From Candidatus Merdisoma merdipullorum (GTDB taxonomy: Bacteria; Bacillota; Clostridia; Lachnospirales; Lachnospiraceae), in the NCBI GenBank assembly GCA_018715645.1, contig DVLE01000084.1, positions 30,285 through 94,284 of the forward strand: a stretch of 64,000 nucleotides of DNA, given 5' to 3'. The notes below the pieces were generated by a model, which saw only the letters and a list, made by a program, of their open reading frames with translations, was not told the origin of the DNA and ran no database searches. This document shows positions 52,894 through 62,375 of the stretch, in pieces (the stretch's first letter is position 1; the number at the start of each line of letters is the position of its first letter). A program made the position numbers and the translations under genes.

Positions 52894-53931
52894 ATGAAAA
52901 AGATGATCGCACTGCTGCTGGCGGCGGCAATGCTCAGCGGTCTGGCGGCCTGCGGAAACTCAGGCGCGGATACTGCTGAGGAGGCTACGGAAAGCACTGC
53001 TTCTACGGAAGAAGCGGAAGCTGCGGAGGATACGGCGACTGAAACCGAGACTTCAGCAGCTTCAGGAGAGGGCATTAAGGTAGGTTGGATTGTACAGGAT
53101 ATGGCCAATGAGTCTCAGTCCTATTCCTGCCGCATTGCGGAGGAACAGGCAGCAGAGCTTGGAATCGATTTTACCTATTATGATCAGGCCGGCGATGCGC
53201 AGAAGGCTACGGACGCTATCAGCACCTGCATCGCTCAGGGTATGGACGCCATTATTATCAATCCTGCGGATCCTCAGGCTGTTGTTCCGGCGTTGATGGA
53301 GGCGAAGGAGGCCGGCATCGTAGTAGGACTGTTTTCCTCTGATCTGGCGGAGGAGAGCCAGCAGTACAGAGATTTCTTCTGCGGAACGAACGATACCATG
53401 GCAGGCGAGCAGGCTGCCGAGGCGATCATCGCTCAGTTCCCGGACGGCTGCAATGTGGTGGAGATCGGCGGACAGTCAGGACATGACGCGCAGGTAAAGA
53501 GAAGCGACGGATTTGAAGCAGGTCTGGAGGGTTCCAATATCACGGTTCTGGATTCTCAGAACTGCGACGCGTGGGCTACTGAGGACGCTATGGCTATTAT
53601 GGAAGATTTTATCGTGAAATACGGCGATCAGATCGATGCGGTATTCTGCCATTGGGATAACGGAGCGACAGGTGTTATCAACGCGCTGGCGAACGCAGGC
53701 AGGGAAGACGTGTATATCGTAGCGGTAGACGGCTGCTCAGCAGGCTATGATCAGGTGAAGGCAGGCACTCAGGCGGTATGTATCAGCCAGTCCTTCAGCA
53801 ACATGGTTGCGCAGTCTCTGGAGTGCGCGATAGCTGCAGTGAACGGAGACAGCTATGAGGAGATCAACTGGATTCCGCTTGACACGGTAACGGCGGAGAA
53901 CGTAGACAGCTTACCCTATCCGGAGTGGTAA
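52894..53931 (+). CDS. Sugar ABC transporter substrate-binding lipoprotein
   Basis: This 345-residue binding protein is of the ribose/galactose (Peripla_BP_4) type. The signal peptide ends in LAAC, with Cys20 lipidated. A low-complexity Glu/Ala/Thr linker (about residues 22-55) tethers it to the membrane. The domain then reads VGWIVQDMANESQSYSC, IINPADPQAVVPAL, GEQAAEAIIAQFPDGC and AVDGCSAGYDQVKAGTQAV. The sugar cannot be inferred. An AAGGAGG site precedes it, and a terminator hairpin after it should raise its level over the rest of the transporter. Confidence 0.9.
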   Translation: MKKMIALLLAAAMLSGLAACGNSGADTAEEATESTASTEEAEAAEDTATETETSAASGEGIKVGWIVQDMANESQSYSCRIAEEQAAELGIDFTYYDQAGDAQKATDAISTCIAQGMDAIIINPADPQAVVPALMEAKEAGIVVGLFSSDLAEESQQYRDFFCGTNDTMAGEQAAEAIIAQFPDGCNVVEIGGQSGHDAQVKRSDGFEAGLEGSNITVLDSQNCDAWATEDAMAIMEDFIVKYGDQIDAVFCHWDNGATGVINALANAGREDVYIVAVDGCSAGYDQVKAGTQAVCISQSFSNMVAQSLECAIAAVNGDSYEEINWIPLDTVTAENVDSLPYPEW

Positions 53932-53954
53932 AAAGGAAACGGCATGTAATTTTG

Positions 53955-53990
53955 GCTTGCTCTGGTTTGTGCCAGAGCAAGCTTTCTTTT
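53955..53990 (+). terminator. Attenuating terminator after the binding-protein gene
   Basis: Arms GCTTGCTCTGG (53955-53965) and CCAGAGCAAGC (53973-53983) with a short loop, followed by TTTCTTTT. Transcription past it would give lower levels of the ATPase and permeases. Confidence 0.75.
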
Positions 53991-54007
53991 AGGAGGAGGT
54001 ACGGCTG

Positions 54008-55486
54008 GTGGAACAAAAAAAGGATTTGATATTAAAGATTAGCGGCGTGACAAAGCGTTTTCCGGGAGTACTGGCTTTGGATAACATATCGTTGGAAGTG
54101 CCTAAAGGCGTAGTATACGGAATCGTAGGCGAGAACGGGGCCGGAAAGTCCACGCTGATGAAGATTCTCTCCGGCGTATATGAAAAGGACGCGGGTACCA
54201 TCGAGTTCGACGGAGAAGTTATTGAGCGTACGACGCCGATTCAAGCTCTGCACAGGGGACTGAGTATTATTTATCAGGAATTTAACCTGGTCAATACCAT
54301 GACGGTCGGCGAAAATATTTTTCTGGGAAGATTTTCTGAAAATCACGGCATGCGGGGAACGCATAAAAAGGCCAGGGAACTTCTGGACAGTATCGGAAGC
54401 AAAATAGACACCTACGCTTTGGTAGGCGATCTGAGCGCATCGGAGATGCAGATGGTTGAAATCACCAAGGCTCTTTCCTTTGATTCCAAACTGATTATTA
54501 TGGATGAACCCAGCAGCAGCCTTACGGCGGAGGAGTTAAAGAAGCTGGGTGAAATCATTTTCCAGCTTCGCGACCGGGGAATTTCTATTATTTATATCAG
54601 TCATAAGCTGGACGAAATATTTGAATACTGCGACATTGTCACAATCATGCGGGATGGATGTGTGATTGATACAAAGCCTATAGGAGAGTTGGATCGAAGC
54701 GAGATGATCGCGAAAATGGTGGGCAGAACTATTGAAAACGAATATCCGCCCCGCGCGCATTTTGTCGGGGAACCCCTTCTTGAGGTACGGAATTTGAATA
54801 CAAGCAAGCTTCACAATATCAATTTTACTCTGCATAAGGGAGAGATTCTGGGACTCGTCGGTCTTGTGGGAGCGGGAAGAACGGAGATTATCCGTGCGAT
54901 ATACGGCGCTGACAAGGTCAAAAGCAAGGAGCTTATCATGGAAGGGAAACCGGTGACTGTGACGACGCCGAGGGATGCAAAAGCCCTTGGCATGGGACTC
55001 GTTCCGGAGGATCGGAAGCAGCAGGGCCTTATCTTGCGGTTCTCGGCAGGAGATAACATCACGATGGCTGCCTTGAGCAGAACGGCGAAACGGGGAATTT
55101 TGAACAGGAGAAAGGAAAAGGAGATAGCGAAGCGTCAGATAGAGAATCTTTTAATCAAGACTCCGGGAGCGGGAACTAAGGTGCTGAATTTGTCCGGAGG
55201 AAACCAGCAGAAATGTATCGTGGGACGCTGGCTGGAGCTGGATCCCAAGATTCTGATTCTGGACGAGCCGACGCGAGGCATCGATGTGGGAGCGAAATAT
55301 GAAATCTATGTCCTGATGAATAAAATCGTGGAAGCAGGCGGAGCGATCATCATGATTTCCTCGGAGCTGCCGGAGGTGCTGAATATGAGCAACCGGGTAC
55401 TGACGATTTGCGACGGCCGCATAACCGGAGAATTTTCTCCTGAGGAGGTGCCGGCGGACATTATTATGGACAGAGCTATCGGATGA
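54008..55486 (+). CDS. Sugar ABC transporter ATP-binding protein (two ATPase domains)
   Basis: This 492-residue RbsA/MglA-type ATPase has two nucleotide-binding halves. The first has Walker A GENGAGKST and LIIMDEPSSSL; the second has a degenerate Walker A (LVGAGRTEI), LSGGNQQKCIVGRWL and LILDEPTRGIDVG. This asymmetry is usual for sugar importers. A GTG start at 54008 follows AGGAGGAGG. It powers the two permeases downstream. Confidence 0.92.
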   Translation: MEQKKDLILKISGVTKRFPGVLALDNISLEVPKGVVYGIVGENGAGKSTLMKILSGVYEKDAGTIEFDGEVIERTTPIQALHRGLSIIYQEFNLVNTMTVGENIFLGRFSENHGMRGTHKKARELLDSIGSKIDTYALVGDLSASEMQMVEITKALSFDSKLIIMDEPSSSLTAEELKKLGEIIFQLRDRGISIIYISHKLDEIFEYCDIVTIMRDGCVIDTKPIGELDRSEMIAKMVGRTIENEYPPRAHFVGEPLLEVRNLNTSKLHNINFTLHKGEILGLVGLVGAGRTEIIRAIYGADKVKSKELIMEGKPVTVTTPRDAKALGMGLVPEDRKQQGLILRFSAGDNITMAALSRTAKRGILNRRKEKEIAKRQIENLLIKTPGAGTKVLNLSGGNQQKCIVGRWLELDPKILILDEPTRGIDVGAKYEIYVLMNKIVEAGGAIIMISSELPEVLNMSNRVLTICDGRITGEFSPEEVPADIIMDRAIG

Positions 55487-55501
55487 TGAGAGGTAATTGG
55501 G

Positions 55502-56473
55502 ATGGAAAAGACATTTAATCTGAAAAGGGCTGCGCTTCAGAATCTGGTTCTCCTGGGAATCGTCGTGCTGTGTGTGGTGACGGCAATCGTGGAGCCCCTG
55601 TTTTTGACGCAAAGCAATTTTACGAATATTCTTAGGCAATTCGGCCCCTTAAGCTTTGTGGCCCTGGGGATGACTTATGTGATTATCGGAGGCTTTATCG
55701 ATTTATCGGTGGTGGGAATTATCTCCTTGGTGGGAGTTGTCACGCTTTCTCTGATAGATCCGATCGGACAGGTCGGGGCTCTGCTCTGCGGACTTCTGCT
55801 GGGAACAGCGCTTGGCTTTCTGAATGGAATCGTCCTGGTGAAGTTCGGCGCTATGACTCAGGCGGAGGTTTTGTTTATCACTTATGGAATGAGCTCGATC
55901 TTTGGGGCTATTGCGTTAATCTATACAAATTCCGAGACGGAGCATATGTCCCGTCTGGCCAATCCGTATACGATCTTTACCTTTATCGGAAACGGAAAGA
56001 TCGGCCCCTTCGCGGCCTCGGTGATACTTTTTGCCGCTGCGCTTGCCATGATAGAGTGGTTTTATCGGAAGACGCTCTGGGGAAGACAGATAGCCCTGAT
56101 GGGTGGCAACAAGACGGCGGCTACGCTGTGCGGATACAATATGAAAAGGACGATGGTGCTGGTCTACACGATCTGTGGCCTGTTCTCGGCGATTGGCTCC
56201 ATAGTGCTGATTTCCAGGGTTACCACGGCGTCGCCCGTGGCCGGAGCAGGTTATGAGACGGACGCGATCATGTCCGTGGTCGTAGGCGGTACGGCTCTGG
56301 CTGGGGGAACAGGAAGCGGCATCCGTACGGTTCTTGGAGTGCTGCTGATCATTCTGCTGTCCAACTGTATGAATCTTTTAGGAGTATCGACCTACGTACA
56401 GACAATTATGGATGGTGTGGTTCTTGTCATCGCCATTTGGCTTGACAACCGAAAAGAGCAGCAGATTCATTAA
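55502..56473 (+). CDS. Sugar ABC transporter permease (subunit 1)
   Basis: This 323-residue RbsC-like permease has about eight to ten hydrophobic segments. Conserved stretches are GMTYVIIGGFIDLSVVGIISLVG and AIMSVVVGGTALAGGTGSGIRTVLGVLLI. It begins 16 bp after the ATPase gene with an AGGTAATTGGG-type site. Confidence 0.9.
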   Translation: MEKTFNLKRAALQNLVLLGIVVLCVVTAIVEPLFLTQSNFTNILRQFGPLSFVALGMTYVIIGGFIDLSVVGIISLVGVVTLSLIDPIGQVGALLCGLLLGTALGFLNGIVLVKFGAMTQAEVLFITYGMSSIFGAIALIYTNSETEHMSRLANPYTIFTFIGNGKIGPFAASVILFAAALAMIEWFYRKTLWGRQIALMGGNKTAATLCGYNMKRTMVLVYTICGLFSAIGSIVLISRVTTASPVAGAGYETDAIMSVVVGGTALAGGTGSGIRTVLGVLLIILLSNCMNLLGVSTYVQTIMDGVVLVIAIWLDNRKEQQIH

Positions 56474-56487
56474 AGGAGGGCAGGAAA

Positions 56488-57456
56488 ATGGATACAAAGA
56501 GTATTTTCATAAAAGCAAAGCAACTGTTATTAAAGCAGAAGGCGGTACTTGCGATTCTTGCCATGATCATTCTGATGCTGTTCTTTGACACCCAGTTTTT
56601 TACGGCCTATAACTGGATGAATATCTTTCGTTCTGCGACTGTGCAGGGAATCATCGCCATGGGCGTGACTATGACGGTACTTTGCGCGGCCTGTGATCTG
56701 TCGGTGGGCGGTACGATGTGTCTTTCCGGTGTCATCGCGATCATGATGATCAACGGGGGAGCGCCGATTCCCGTGGCTTGTATCTGCGCCCTTCTTTCCG
56801 GGGCGCTTGTGGGCGCGATAAACGGCTTTCTGGTGGTTCATCAGAGGACGGAACCCTTTATTATTACCCTGGGAATGGGAACCCTGCTGAAAGGAATCAG
56901 CCAGCTTCTTACGGACGCTCATCCCGTGGCGTGTACGAATATGAGCTTTATGCAGATTTCCAACACGAAGCTTTTCGGTCAGATACCGATCCTGATTCTG
57001 TATATGCTGATTATCTTCCTATTGTTTTTCTGGATTCTGAGATTCACAAACTATGGAAGAAACTGTTACGCGATCGGCGGAAACTATGAGGTAGCCAAGT
57101 ATTCGGGAATCAATGTTCTGGCAATAAAATGGTCTGCCTTTGTGATCTCAGGTTTGGCGGCGGCCCTTGCAGGCATCCTGCTTTCTTCCAGAATGAATTC
57201 TGCTTCCTCAGTTTATGGAGACAATACGGGAATGCTGGTAAACTGCGGCGTGGTAATCGGAGGAACATCCTTTGCCGGAGGAGTAGGAGGAGCGGCGCAG
57301 AGCTTTATCGGAATCTTTGTACTTCAGCTGATGACAAACTGTATGGATTGTCTGGGAATAGGGGCGTACATACAGCAGCTTCTTCAGGGCGTGATTATCG
57401 TGCTGATATTGGGCTTCGACTGCTATGGCCGTCTGAGGAAACGCGAGCGCGTGTAA
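56488..57456 (+). CDS. Sugar ABC transporter permease (subunit 2)
   Basis: This second RbsC-like permease of 322 residues is clearly different from the first. GVTMTVLCAACDLSVGGTMCLSGV and GGTSFAGGVGGAAQSFIGIFVLQLM match the family loops. Two unlike permeases imply a heterodimeric pore, as in the LsrCD type. It follows the first permease by 14 bp. Confidence 0.9.
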   Translation: MDTKSIFIKAKQLLLKQKAVLAILAMIILMLFFDTQFFTAYNWMNIFRSATVQGIIAMGVTMTVLCAACDLSVGGTMCLSGVIAIMMINGGAPIPVACICALLSGALVGAINGFLVVHQRTEPFIITLGMGTLLKGISQLLTDAHPVACTNMSFMQISNTKLFGQIPILILYMLIIFLLFFWILRFTNYGRNCYAIGGNYEVAKYSGINVLAIKWSAFVISGLAAALAGILLSSRMNSASSVYGDNTGMLVNCGVVIGGTSFAGGVGGAAQSFIGIFVLQLMTNCMDCLGIGAYIQQLLQGVIIVLILGFDCYGRLRKRERV

Positions 57457-57474
57457 AGAAAGAGGGAATGGAAC

Positions 57475-58518
57475 ATGAGCGTCATATCAGAAAAATTCGG
57501 AATACTTAAGGACGGAAGAGAGGCCAGTTTGTATACCATTCAGAACAAAAGAGGGATGAAGGCTGTCCTGACTGATTTCGGAGCGATTCTGGTCAGCCTG
57601 TGGGTGCCGGATAAGCGAGGAGAGCTGACGGATGTGATTCTGGGCTTTGACGAGCTGGGAAAATATGAGGATAACTTTGATATGCAAGGGGCGACTGTGG
57701 GAAGGAACGTCAATCGCATCGAGCATGGAAGATTCCGGATTGACGGTACGGAGTACCAGCTTGCGGTCAACGAGAACGGCAACAATATCCATAGCAGCAT
57801 GGATAAGGGCTTTCATAAGGTCCTTTGGAAGGCAGAGAGCTTTTCCGACGACAGCGTCTCTTTTTCCTATCACAGTCCCGATATGGAGAACGGCTTTCCG
57901 GGAAATCTTGAAGTGTCGCTGACCTATACCCTGACGGAGAGCGGAGCGCTGATTCTATCCTATTATGGGAAAAGTGATAAAAAGACGCTGGTAAATCTTA
58001 CGAACCATTCGTACTTCAATCTTTCGGGCTATGCGTCGGGAGATATTCTGGATACTGTGGTATGGATTAACGCAGAACAGTTCACACCGGTAAAAAGCGG
58101 GACTATTCCTACGGGAGAGCTTTGGGACGTGTCCGGCACTCCGATGGATTTTCGCCTGCCAAAGCCTATCGCACAGGATATTCACGCGGATTTTGAACAG
58201 CTAAAGCTGGTGTACGGTTATGATCATAATTTTGTCATTCGAGGCTTTGAAAAGGGGCTGCGAAAGGCGGCCTCGGCTCAAAGCCCAAGAACAGGCATTA
58301 AGATGACAGTGTATACAGATCTGCCGGGACTCCAGTTTTATACGGGGAATACCACAAGGGATATTACGGGGAAAAGCGGGGCGCTGATCACGAAGCACAG
58401 CGGCTTCTGCATGGAATCTCATTATTATCCCAACAGTATCAATATTCCCTGGTTCCCGCAGCCTGTTTTGGAAAAAGGAGCGCTGTATAAGACCACGACG
58501 ATCTATCAATTTTCTTAA
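57475..58518 (+). CDS. galM: Aldose 1-epimerase
   Basis: It interconverts alpha and beta anomers of a free aldose. GATVGRNVNRIEHGRF, NNIHSSMDKGFHKVLW, LTNHSYFNLSG (catalytic His) and the C-terminal SGFCMESHYYPNSIN match GalM. The length of 347 is normal. It lies between the transporter and the glycosidase, where it would process sugar released from the imported glycoside. Confidence 0.92.
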   Translation: MSVISEKFGILKDGREASLYTIQNKRGMKAVLTDFGAILVSLWVPDKRGELTDVILGFDELGKYEDNFDMQGATVGRNVNRIEHGRFRIDGTEYQLAVNENGNNIHSSMDKGFHKVLWKAESFSDDSVSFSYHSPDMENGFPGNLEVSLTYTLTESGALILSYYGKSDKKTLVNLTNHSYFNLSGYASGDILDTVVWINAEQFTPVKSGTIPTGELWDVSGTPMDFRLPKPIAQDIHADFEQLKLVYGYDHNFVIRGFEKGLRKAASAQSPRTGIKMTVYTDLPGLQFYTGNTTRDITGKSGALITKHSGFCMESHYYPNSINIPWFPQPVLEKGALYKTTTIYQFS

Positions 58519-58530
58519 GGAGGATGAGAA

Positions 58531-59925
58531 ATGAGCATAGGGAAAAAGGTCAAAATTGTAACGATTGGGGGAGGCAGCAGCTATACGCCGGAGCTTATGG
58601 AGGGCTTCATCAAAAGATATGAGGAACTCCCCATAGAGGAGATCTGGCTTGTGGATGTGGAGAGAGGAAAAGAAAAGCTCCGTATTGTGGCGGATCTGGC
58701 CCAGAGAATGTGGGACGCGTCTCCCTATCAGGTAAAAGTGCGGACGACCCTTGACCGCCGCCAGGCTTTGCCGGGCGCCGACTTTGTGACGACGCAGTTT
58801 CGCGTAGGTCTTTTGGAGGCGCGGATCAAGGATGAACGGATTCCAGATCTTCATGGAATGCTGGGACAGGAGACAAACGGGGCCGGAGGCATCATGAAAG
58901 CTTTCCGTACAATCCCGGTTATCGGACAGATCATAGACGATATGAGAGAGTTTTGTCCCGACGCCTGGCTGATCAATTTTACGAATCCAAGCGGTATGGT
59001 GACGGAAGCCGCGATAAAAAAATTCGGTTGGAAGAAAACCATCGGCCTTTGCAACGTACCTACCATTGCTCAGATGAAGGAACCTGGAAATATCGGATAT
59101 AAGAAAGAGGAACTGACCTACCAGTTTGCAGGTCTGAATCATTTTCACTGGCACAGAGCGTTCAACCGGAAGGGCGAGGAGGTTACGGAACAGATTCTTG
59201 AGCATGTAAACGAGAAGGAAGGCGGAACTCCGGTGAATATCTACCAGTCACCGTTTCCCAAGGAGCTGCTGGATTCCATGAAGCTGGTTCCCTGCGGCTA
59301 TCACAGATATTATTATCTCGCAAAGGAGATGCTGGATCACAGCCTGGAAGAATTTCGGCAGGGGGGAACCAGAGCGGAGCAGATGTATCAGGTGGAGAAA
59401 GAGCTTTTCGAGCTATACGCCCGGCCGGAGCTGCATGAAAAGCCGGAGCAGCTCGAAAGACGCGGCGGCGCTTACTACAGCGACGCGGCCTGCGAGTGCA
59501 TCAGCGCCATTTACAATGACAAGCAGCTTCGGATGGTGGTCAGCACAGAAAACAAGGGAGCGATTCCCTGTCTGCCTCCGGATTCCATTGTGGAAATCAC
59601 CAGTCTCATTTCAGCCAGAGGAGCGGAGCCGCTGGCCTGGGGAAAGATGCGCCCGGCCCAGAGAGGCTGGCTTCAGCTTATGAAGGCGATGGAGGAATGC
59701 GTGATTGAGGCTGCCATTACAGGCGATTATGGGCTGGCTCTGGAAGCGTTTACCATGAATCCTCTGATAGAAAGCGGAAGCGAAGGAAAGCGGGTTCTTG
59801 ATGAGCTGTTGGTCGCTCACGAGCGCTATCTGCCGCAGTTTCAGGAGAAGATTCGGGAATTGAAGGCTCAGGGTGTGGAGACGGACGACGAGGTAGTTAG
59901 AGATTTGATGAAAAGGGGCCTGTAG
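58531..59925 (+). CDS. Glycoside hydrolase family 4, 6-phospho-beta-glucosidase-like
   Basis: GH4 enzymes use NAD and a divalent metal and cleave by an oxidation-elimination route. KIVTIGGGSSYTPELMEGF (residues 6-24) is the NAD-binding loop, FTNPSGMVTEA carries the conserved Asn, GLCNVPT (metal Cys) and GLNHFHW (metal His) complete the site. The sequence is closest in look to the CelF/LicH phospho-glucosidases. Its partner transporter is an ABC system, so the 6-phosphate would have to come from a ROK kinase. Confidence 0.88.
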   Translation: MSIGKKVKIVTIGGGSSYTPELMEGFIKRYEELPIEEIWLVDVERGKEKLRIVADLAQRMWDASPYQVKVRTTLDRRQALPGADFVTTQFRVGLLEARIKDERIPDLHGMLGQETNGAGGIMKAFRTIPVIGQIIDDMREFCPDAWLINFTNPSGMVTEAAIKKFGWKKTIGLCNVPTIAQMKEPGNIGYKKEELTYQFAGLNHFHWHRAFNRKGEEVTEQILEHVNEKEGGTPVNIYQSPFPKELLDSMKLVPCGYHRYYYLAKEMLDHSLEEFRQGGTRAEQMYQVEKELFELYARPELHEKPEQLERRGGAYYSDAACECISAIYNDKQLRMVVSTENKGAIPCLPPDSIVEITSLISARGAEPLAWGKMRPAQRGWLQLMKAMEECVIEAAITGDYGLALEAFTMNPLIESGSEGKRVLDELLVAHERYLPQFQEKIRELKAQGVETDDEVVRDLMKRGL

Positions 59926-59926
59926 C

Positions 59927-60913
59927 ATGGAGTATTATATAGGAATCGACATCGGAGGGACGAAGATTGCCTATGGTCTTTTTGACGCGGAGAGAAGGCT
60001 GCTGGTAAAAAAGCAGACGGCTTCCGATGATGGGAAGGATGGCGAGGCTTTTTTTGCACCCGTTTTAGACGTCATTGGGGAGCTTATGAGGGAGGCCAAA
60101 GAAAGAGGCGGCAGGACTGCGGGAATCGGAATCGGAATCACAGGCTTTGTGGACTTTGAAAACGGAGCTCTGACCAGGACGGCCAGCCTGCCAAGACTGA
60201 ATCATTTTCCGGTGGCGGCATATCTCAAGAGCCGGCTGGGAGAACAGATTCCCATTGTGCTGGACAACGACTGTCATTGCGGAGCTCTGGCGGAGTACAG
60301 ACACGGAGCCGGAAGGGGACACAGGAACATGCTGTACTGCCCTGTGAGCACAGGCATCTCCACGGGAATGATTCTTGATGGAAGGCTGTTTCGTGGAAGC
60401 AACGGGGCTTCCGGAGAGAGCGGCCACATGATAGCGGCCGTTCCGAAGGAGCTGGGGATGGAATGCAGCTGCGGAAATACAGGCTGCTTCAATTCTCTGA
60501 GCTCCGGAAAAGCGATACTCAGCTATGTAAGAAAATGGATCGAAGCGGGAGAGAACTCTGTTCTGCCCCGGCTCGCGGGCGGCATAGAGCATATTACAGC
60601 ACGCCATATTAACGAGGCTTATGAAATGGGAGATGCCGTGGCCATGCGTGCCGTAGAGCAGATGGCTCATTATCTGGCGATCTGGATTTTTGACGTCTAT
60701 ATGCTGCTGAACGTGGACTGCATCGTCTTTGCCGGAGGACTGCTTGCCATGGGGGATAAGCTTTTCGGGCGGATCGAAAAGGAGTTTGAAAGATACCATA
60801 CCAATGGCTTTCCGGTACGGTTTTATAAGACGGAGCTGGGAGCTGATTCGGGTTTGATTGGAGCAGTGGAGCTTTTGTTTGACGCTCCTGGCGGAAATGA
60901 AGACAGAGAATGA
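59927..60913 (+). CDS. ROK-family sugar kinase (copy 2)
   Basis: This 328-residue sugar kinase has YYIGIDIGGTKIAYGLFD at the N-terminus, VLDNDCHCGALAEYRHGAGRG, the ESGHM motif and a standard zinc site CSCGNTGC. It is a paralogue of the gene at 50571. It starts one base after the GH4 stop and overlaps the next gene by ATGA. One of the two kinases probably acts on the intact glycoside and the other on glucose, but which is which cannot be read from sequence. Confidence 0.88.
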   Translation: MEYYIGIDIGGTKIAYGLFDAERRLLVKKQTASDDGKDGEAFFAPVLDVIGELMREAKERGGRTAGIGIGITGFVDFENGALTRTASLPRLNHFPVAAYLKSRLGEQIPIVLDNDCHCGALAEYRHGAGRGHRNMLYCPVSTGISTGMILDGRLFRGSNGASGESGHMIAAVPKELGMECSCGNTGCFNSLSSGKAILSYVRKWIEAGENSVLPRLAGGIEHITARHINEAYEMGDAVAMRAVEQMAHYLAIWIFDVYMLLNVDCIVFAGGLLAMGDKLFGRIEKEFERYHTNGFPVRFYKTELGADSGLIGAVELLFDAPGGNEDRE

Positions 60914-61383
60914 GAAGAAAGGACAGAGAAATTTCAGATTTTGATGAGATTATTGAGGTGATCAAAAAGTGTGACGTATGCAGAATCGCCCTGAACGACG
61001 ACGGGTTTCCATACGTGGTTCCGCTGAATTTTGGATTGGACGTCCAGGACGGAAACGTCTTTCTCTATTTTCACTGCGCTACGAAGGGGACGAAGCTGGA
61101 TCTGATAAGAAAAGACAACCGGGCGACCTTTGAGATGGACTGCGATCACAATTTCATTCTTTATGAGGAAAGAATGAGCTGTACTATGGGATATGCAAGC
61201 GTGATTGGACATGGGCTCATAGAGTTTGTTCCGGAAGAAGATAAGTTCAAGGCGTTGAAAATACTGATGAGGCATTATCACGCGGAGGATTTTCAGTTTA
61301 ACACAAGCATGATAAAGGTAACGGAGGTACTGAAGCTGACAGTGACGGATATGATCGGAAAAAGGAGAAACAATGTGCATTAA
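60910..61383 (+). CDS. Pyridoxamine 5'-phosphate oxidase-family flavoprotein
   Basis: This 157-residue split-barrel protein resembles NimA-type nitroreductase-like proteins. RKDREISDFDEIIEVIKKCDVCRIA opens it, then YVVPLNFG and the FHCATKGTKLDLIRKD motif that binds flavin. Its role in a sugar operon is unclear. It overlaps the HAD gene by 11 bp. Confidence 0.82.
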   Translation: MRRKDREISDFDEIIEVIKKCDVCRIALNDDGFPYVVPLNFGLDVQDGNVFLYFHCATKGTKLDLIRKDNRATFEMDCDHNFILYEERMSCTMGYASVIGHGLIEFVPEEDKFKALKILMRHYHAEDFQFNTSMIKVTEVLKLTVTDMIGKRRNNVH

Positions 61384-62212
61384 GCTGATTGCATTTGATT
61401 TGGATGGCACATTTTTAAAAAATGATAAGACGATTTCCTCTAGAAATCTGGAATCCATATTCTGCGCGGCCAGACAAGGGGTCTGGATTGTTCCGGCCAC
61501 GGGAAGAATCTTTGAGGGTATGCCGGAGGAGATCCGTTCGCTGCCCTTTGTCCGGTATGTGATAGCTATCAACGGAGCGGAGATTCGCGACGTCATGGAA
61601 AACAGGATTCTTCATCGTGCAGAGCTGACCAGAGAAGAGTCGGAGGCCGTGTTTCGGTATACGGAGAAGTTTCCTGCGATCTGCGGCTGCTATCAGGGAG
61701 GAAAGGGCTTTATGGAAACGGCGGAGTTTGAAAACATGGAGGCGTATTCGGCCGGTCCGAAGCTGCTGCAGACCATGGAGGGAATCTATCGCCCGATGAA
61801 CAATATGAGAGAACGCATTTTTGAGAGCGAGCCCTGTCTGCAGAAAATACAGTTCTATTTTAAGGATTTGACAGAGCGGGATACGGCCTTGAAGGATTTG
61901 CCGAAAGCGTTCCCGGAGCTGGAGATTTCCGCGTCGCTTCCGAATAATATAGAGATCAATTCGGCAAAAGCCAATAAAGGGCTTGGGCTTAAGTTTCTGT
62001 GCGGACATCTGGGAATCAGCCCGGAGAATTGTATGGCCTTCGGAGATGGAACCAACGATCTTTCGATGCTTCAGACCGCGGGAAGGGGAGTAGCCATGGC
62101 GAACGCGGCTCCGGAGGTATTGGCTTTGGCAGCGTATCGTACGCTGTCAAACGAGGAGGACGGCGTCGCGGAGGAGATTGAAAGACTCCTGCGGGCCGGA
62201 CAAGACGGGTAA
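61373..62212 (+). CDS. HAD-superfamily Cof-type sugar phosphatase
   Basis: This 279-residue haloacid dehalogenase-like phosphatase has nucleophile motif IAFDLDGTF (Asp9, Asp11), VPATGR, and the C2B cap. The conserved ANKGLGLKFLCGHLGI and FGDGTNDLSMLQTAGRGVAMANA follow. Such enzymes usually dephosphorylate sugar phosphates and may relieve sugar-phosphate stress. It is the last gene before the operon terminator at 62304. Confidence 0.92.
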   Translation: MCIKLIAFDLDGTFLKNDKTISSRNLESIFCAARQGVWIVPATGRIFEGMPEEIRSLPFVRYVIAINGAEIRDVMENRILHRAELTREESEAVFRYTEKFPAICGCYQGGKGFMETAEFENMEAYSAGPKLLQTMEGIYRPMNNMRERIFESEPCLQKIQFYFKDLTERDTALKDLPKAFPELEISASLPNNIEINSAKANKGLGLKFLCGHLGISPENCMAFGDGTNDLSMLQTAGRGVAMANAAPEVLALAAYRTLSNEEDGVAEEIERLLRAGQDG

Positions 62213-62303
62213 GATATGCGAAAACGCCGTATGCGCGGGTATATAGAACCGCAGAAAAGGCTCTGGCTTTTTCTAAATCATGTTCATCCGAATATTTTTT
62301 GAA

Positions 62304-62342
62304 ATGTTCCCAGCGAATTTCTGCGCTGGGAACATCTTTTAT
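62304..62342. terminator. Terminator at the end of the sugar operon
   Basis: Perfect 12-bp arms ATGTTCCCAGCG (62304-62315) and CGCTGGGAACAT (62324-62335), followed by CTTTT. The A-rich left flank lets it also serve the convergent AraC gene. Confidence 0.82.
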
Positions 62343-62375
62343 ATATGGCCAGTTTCGATGATGTGTAAAAATGTA

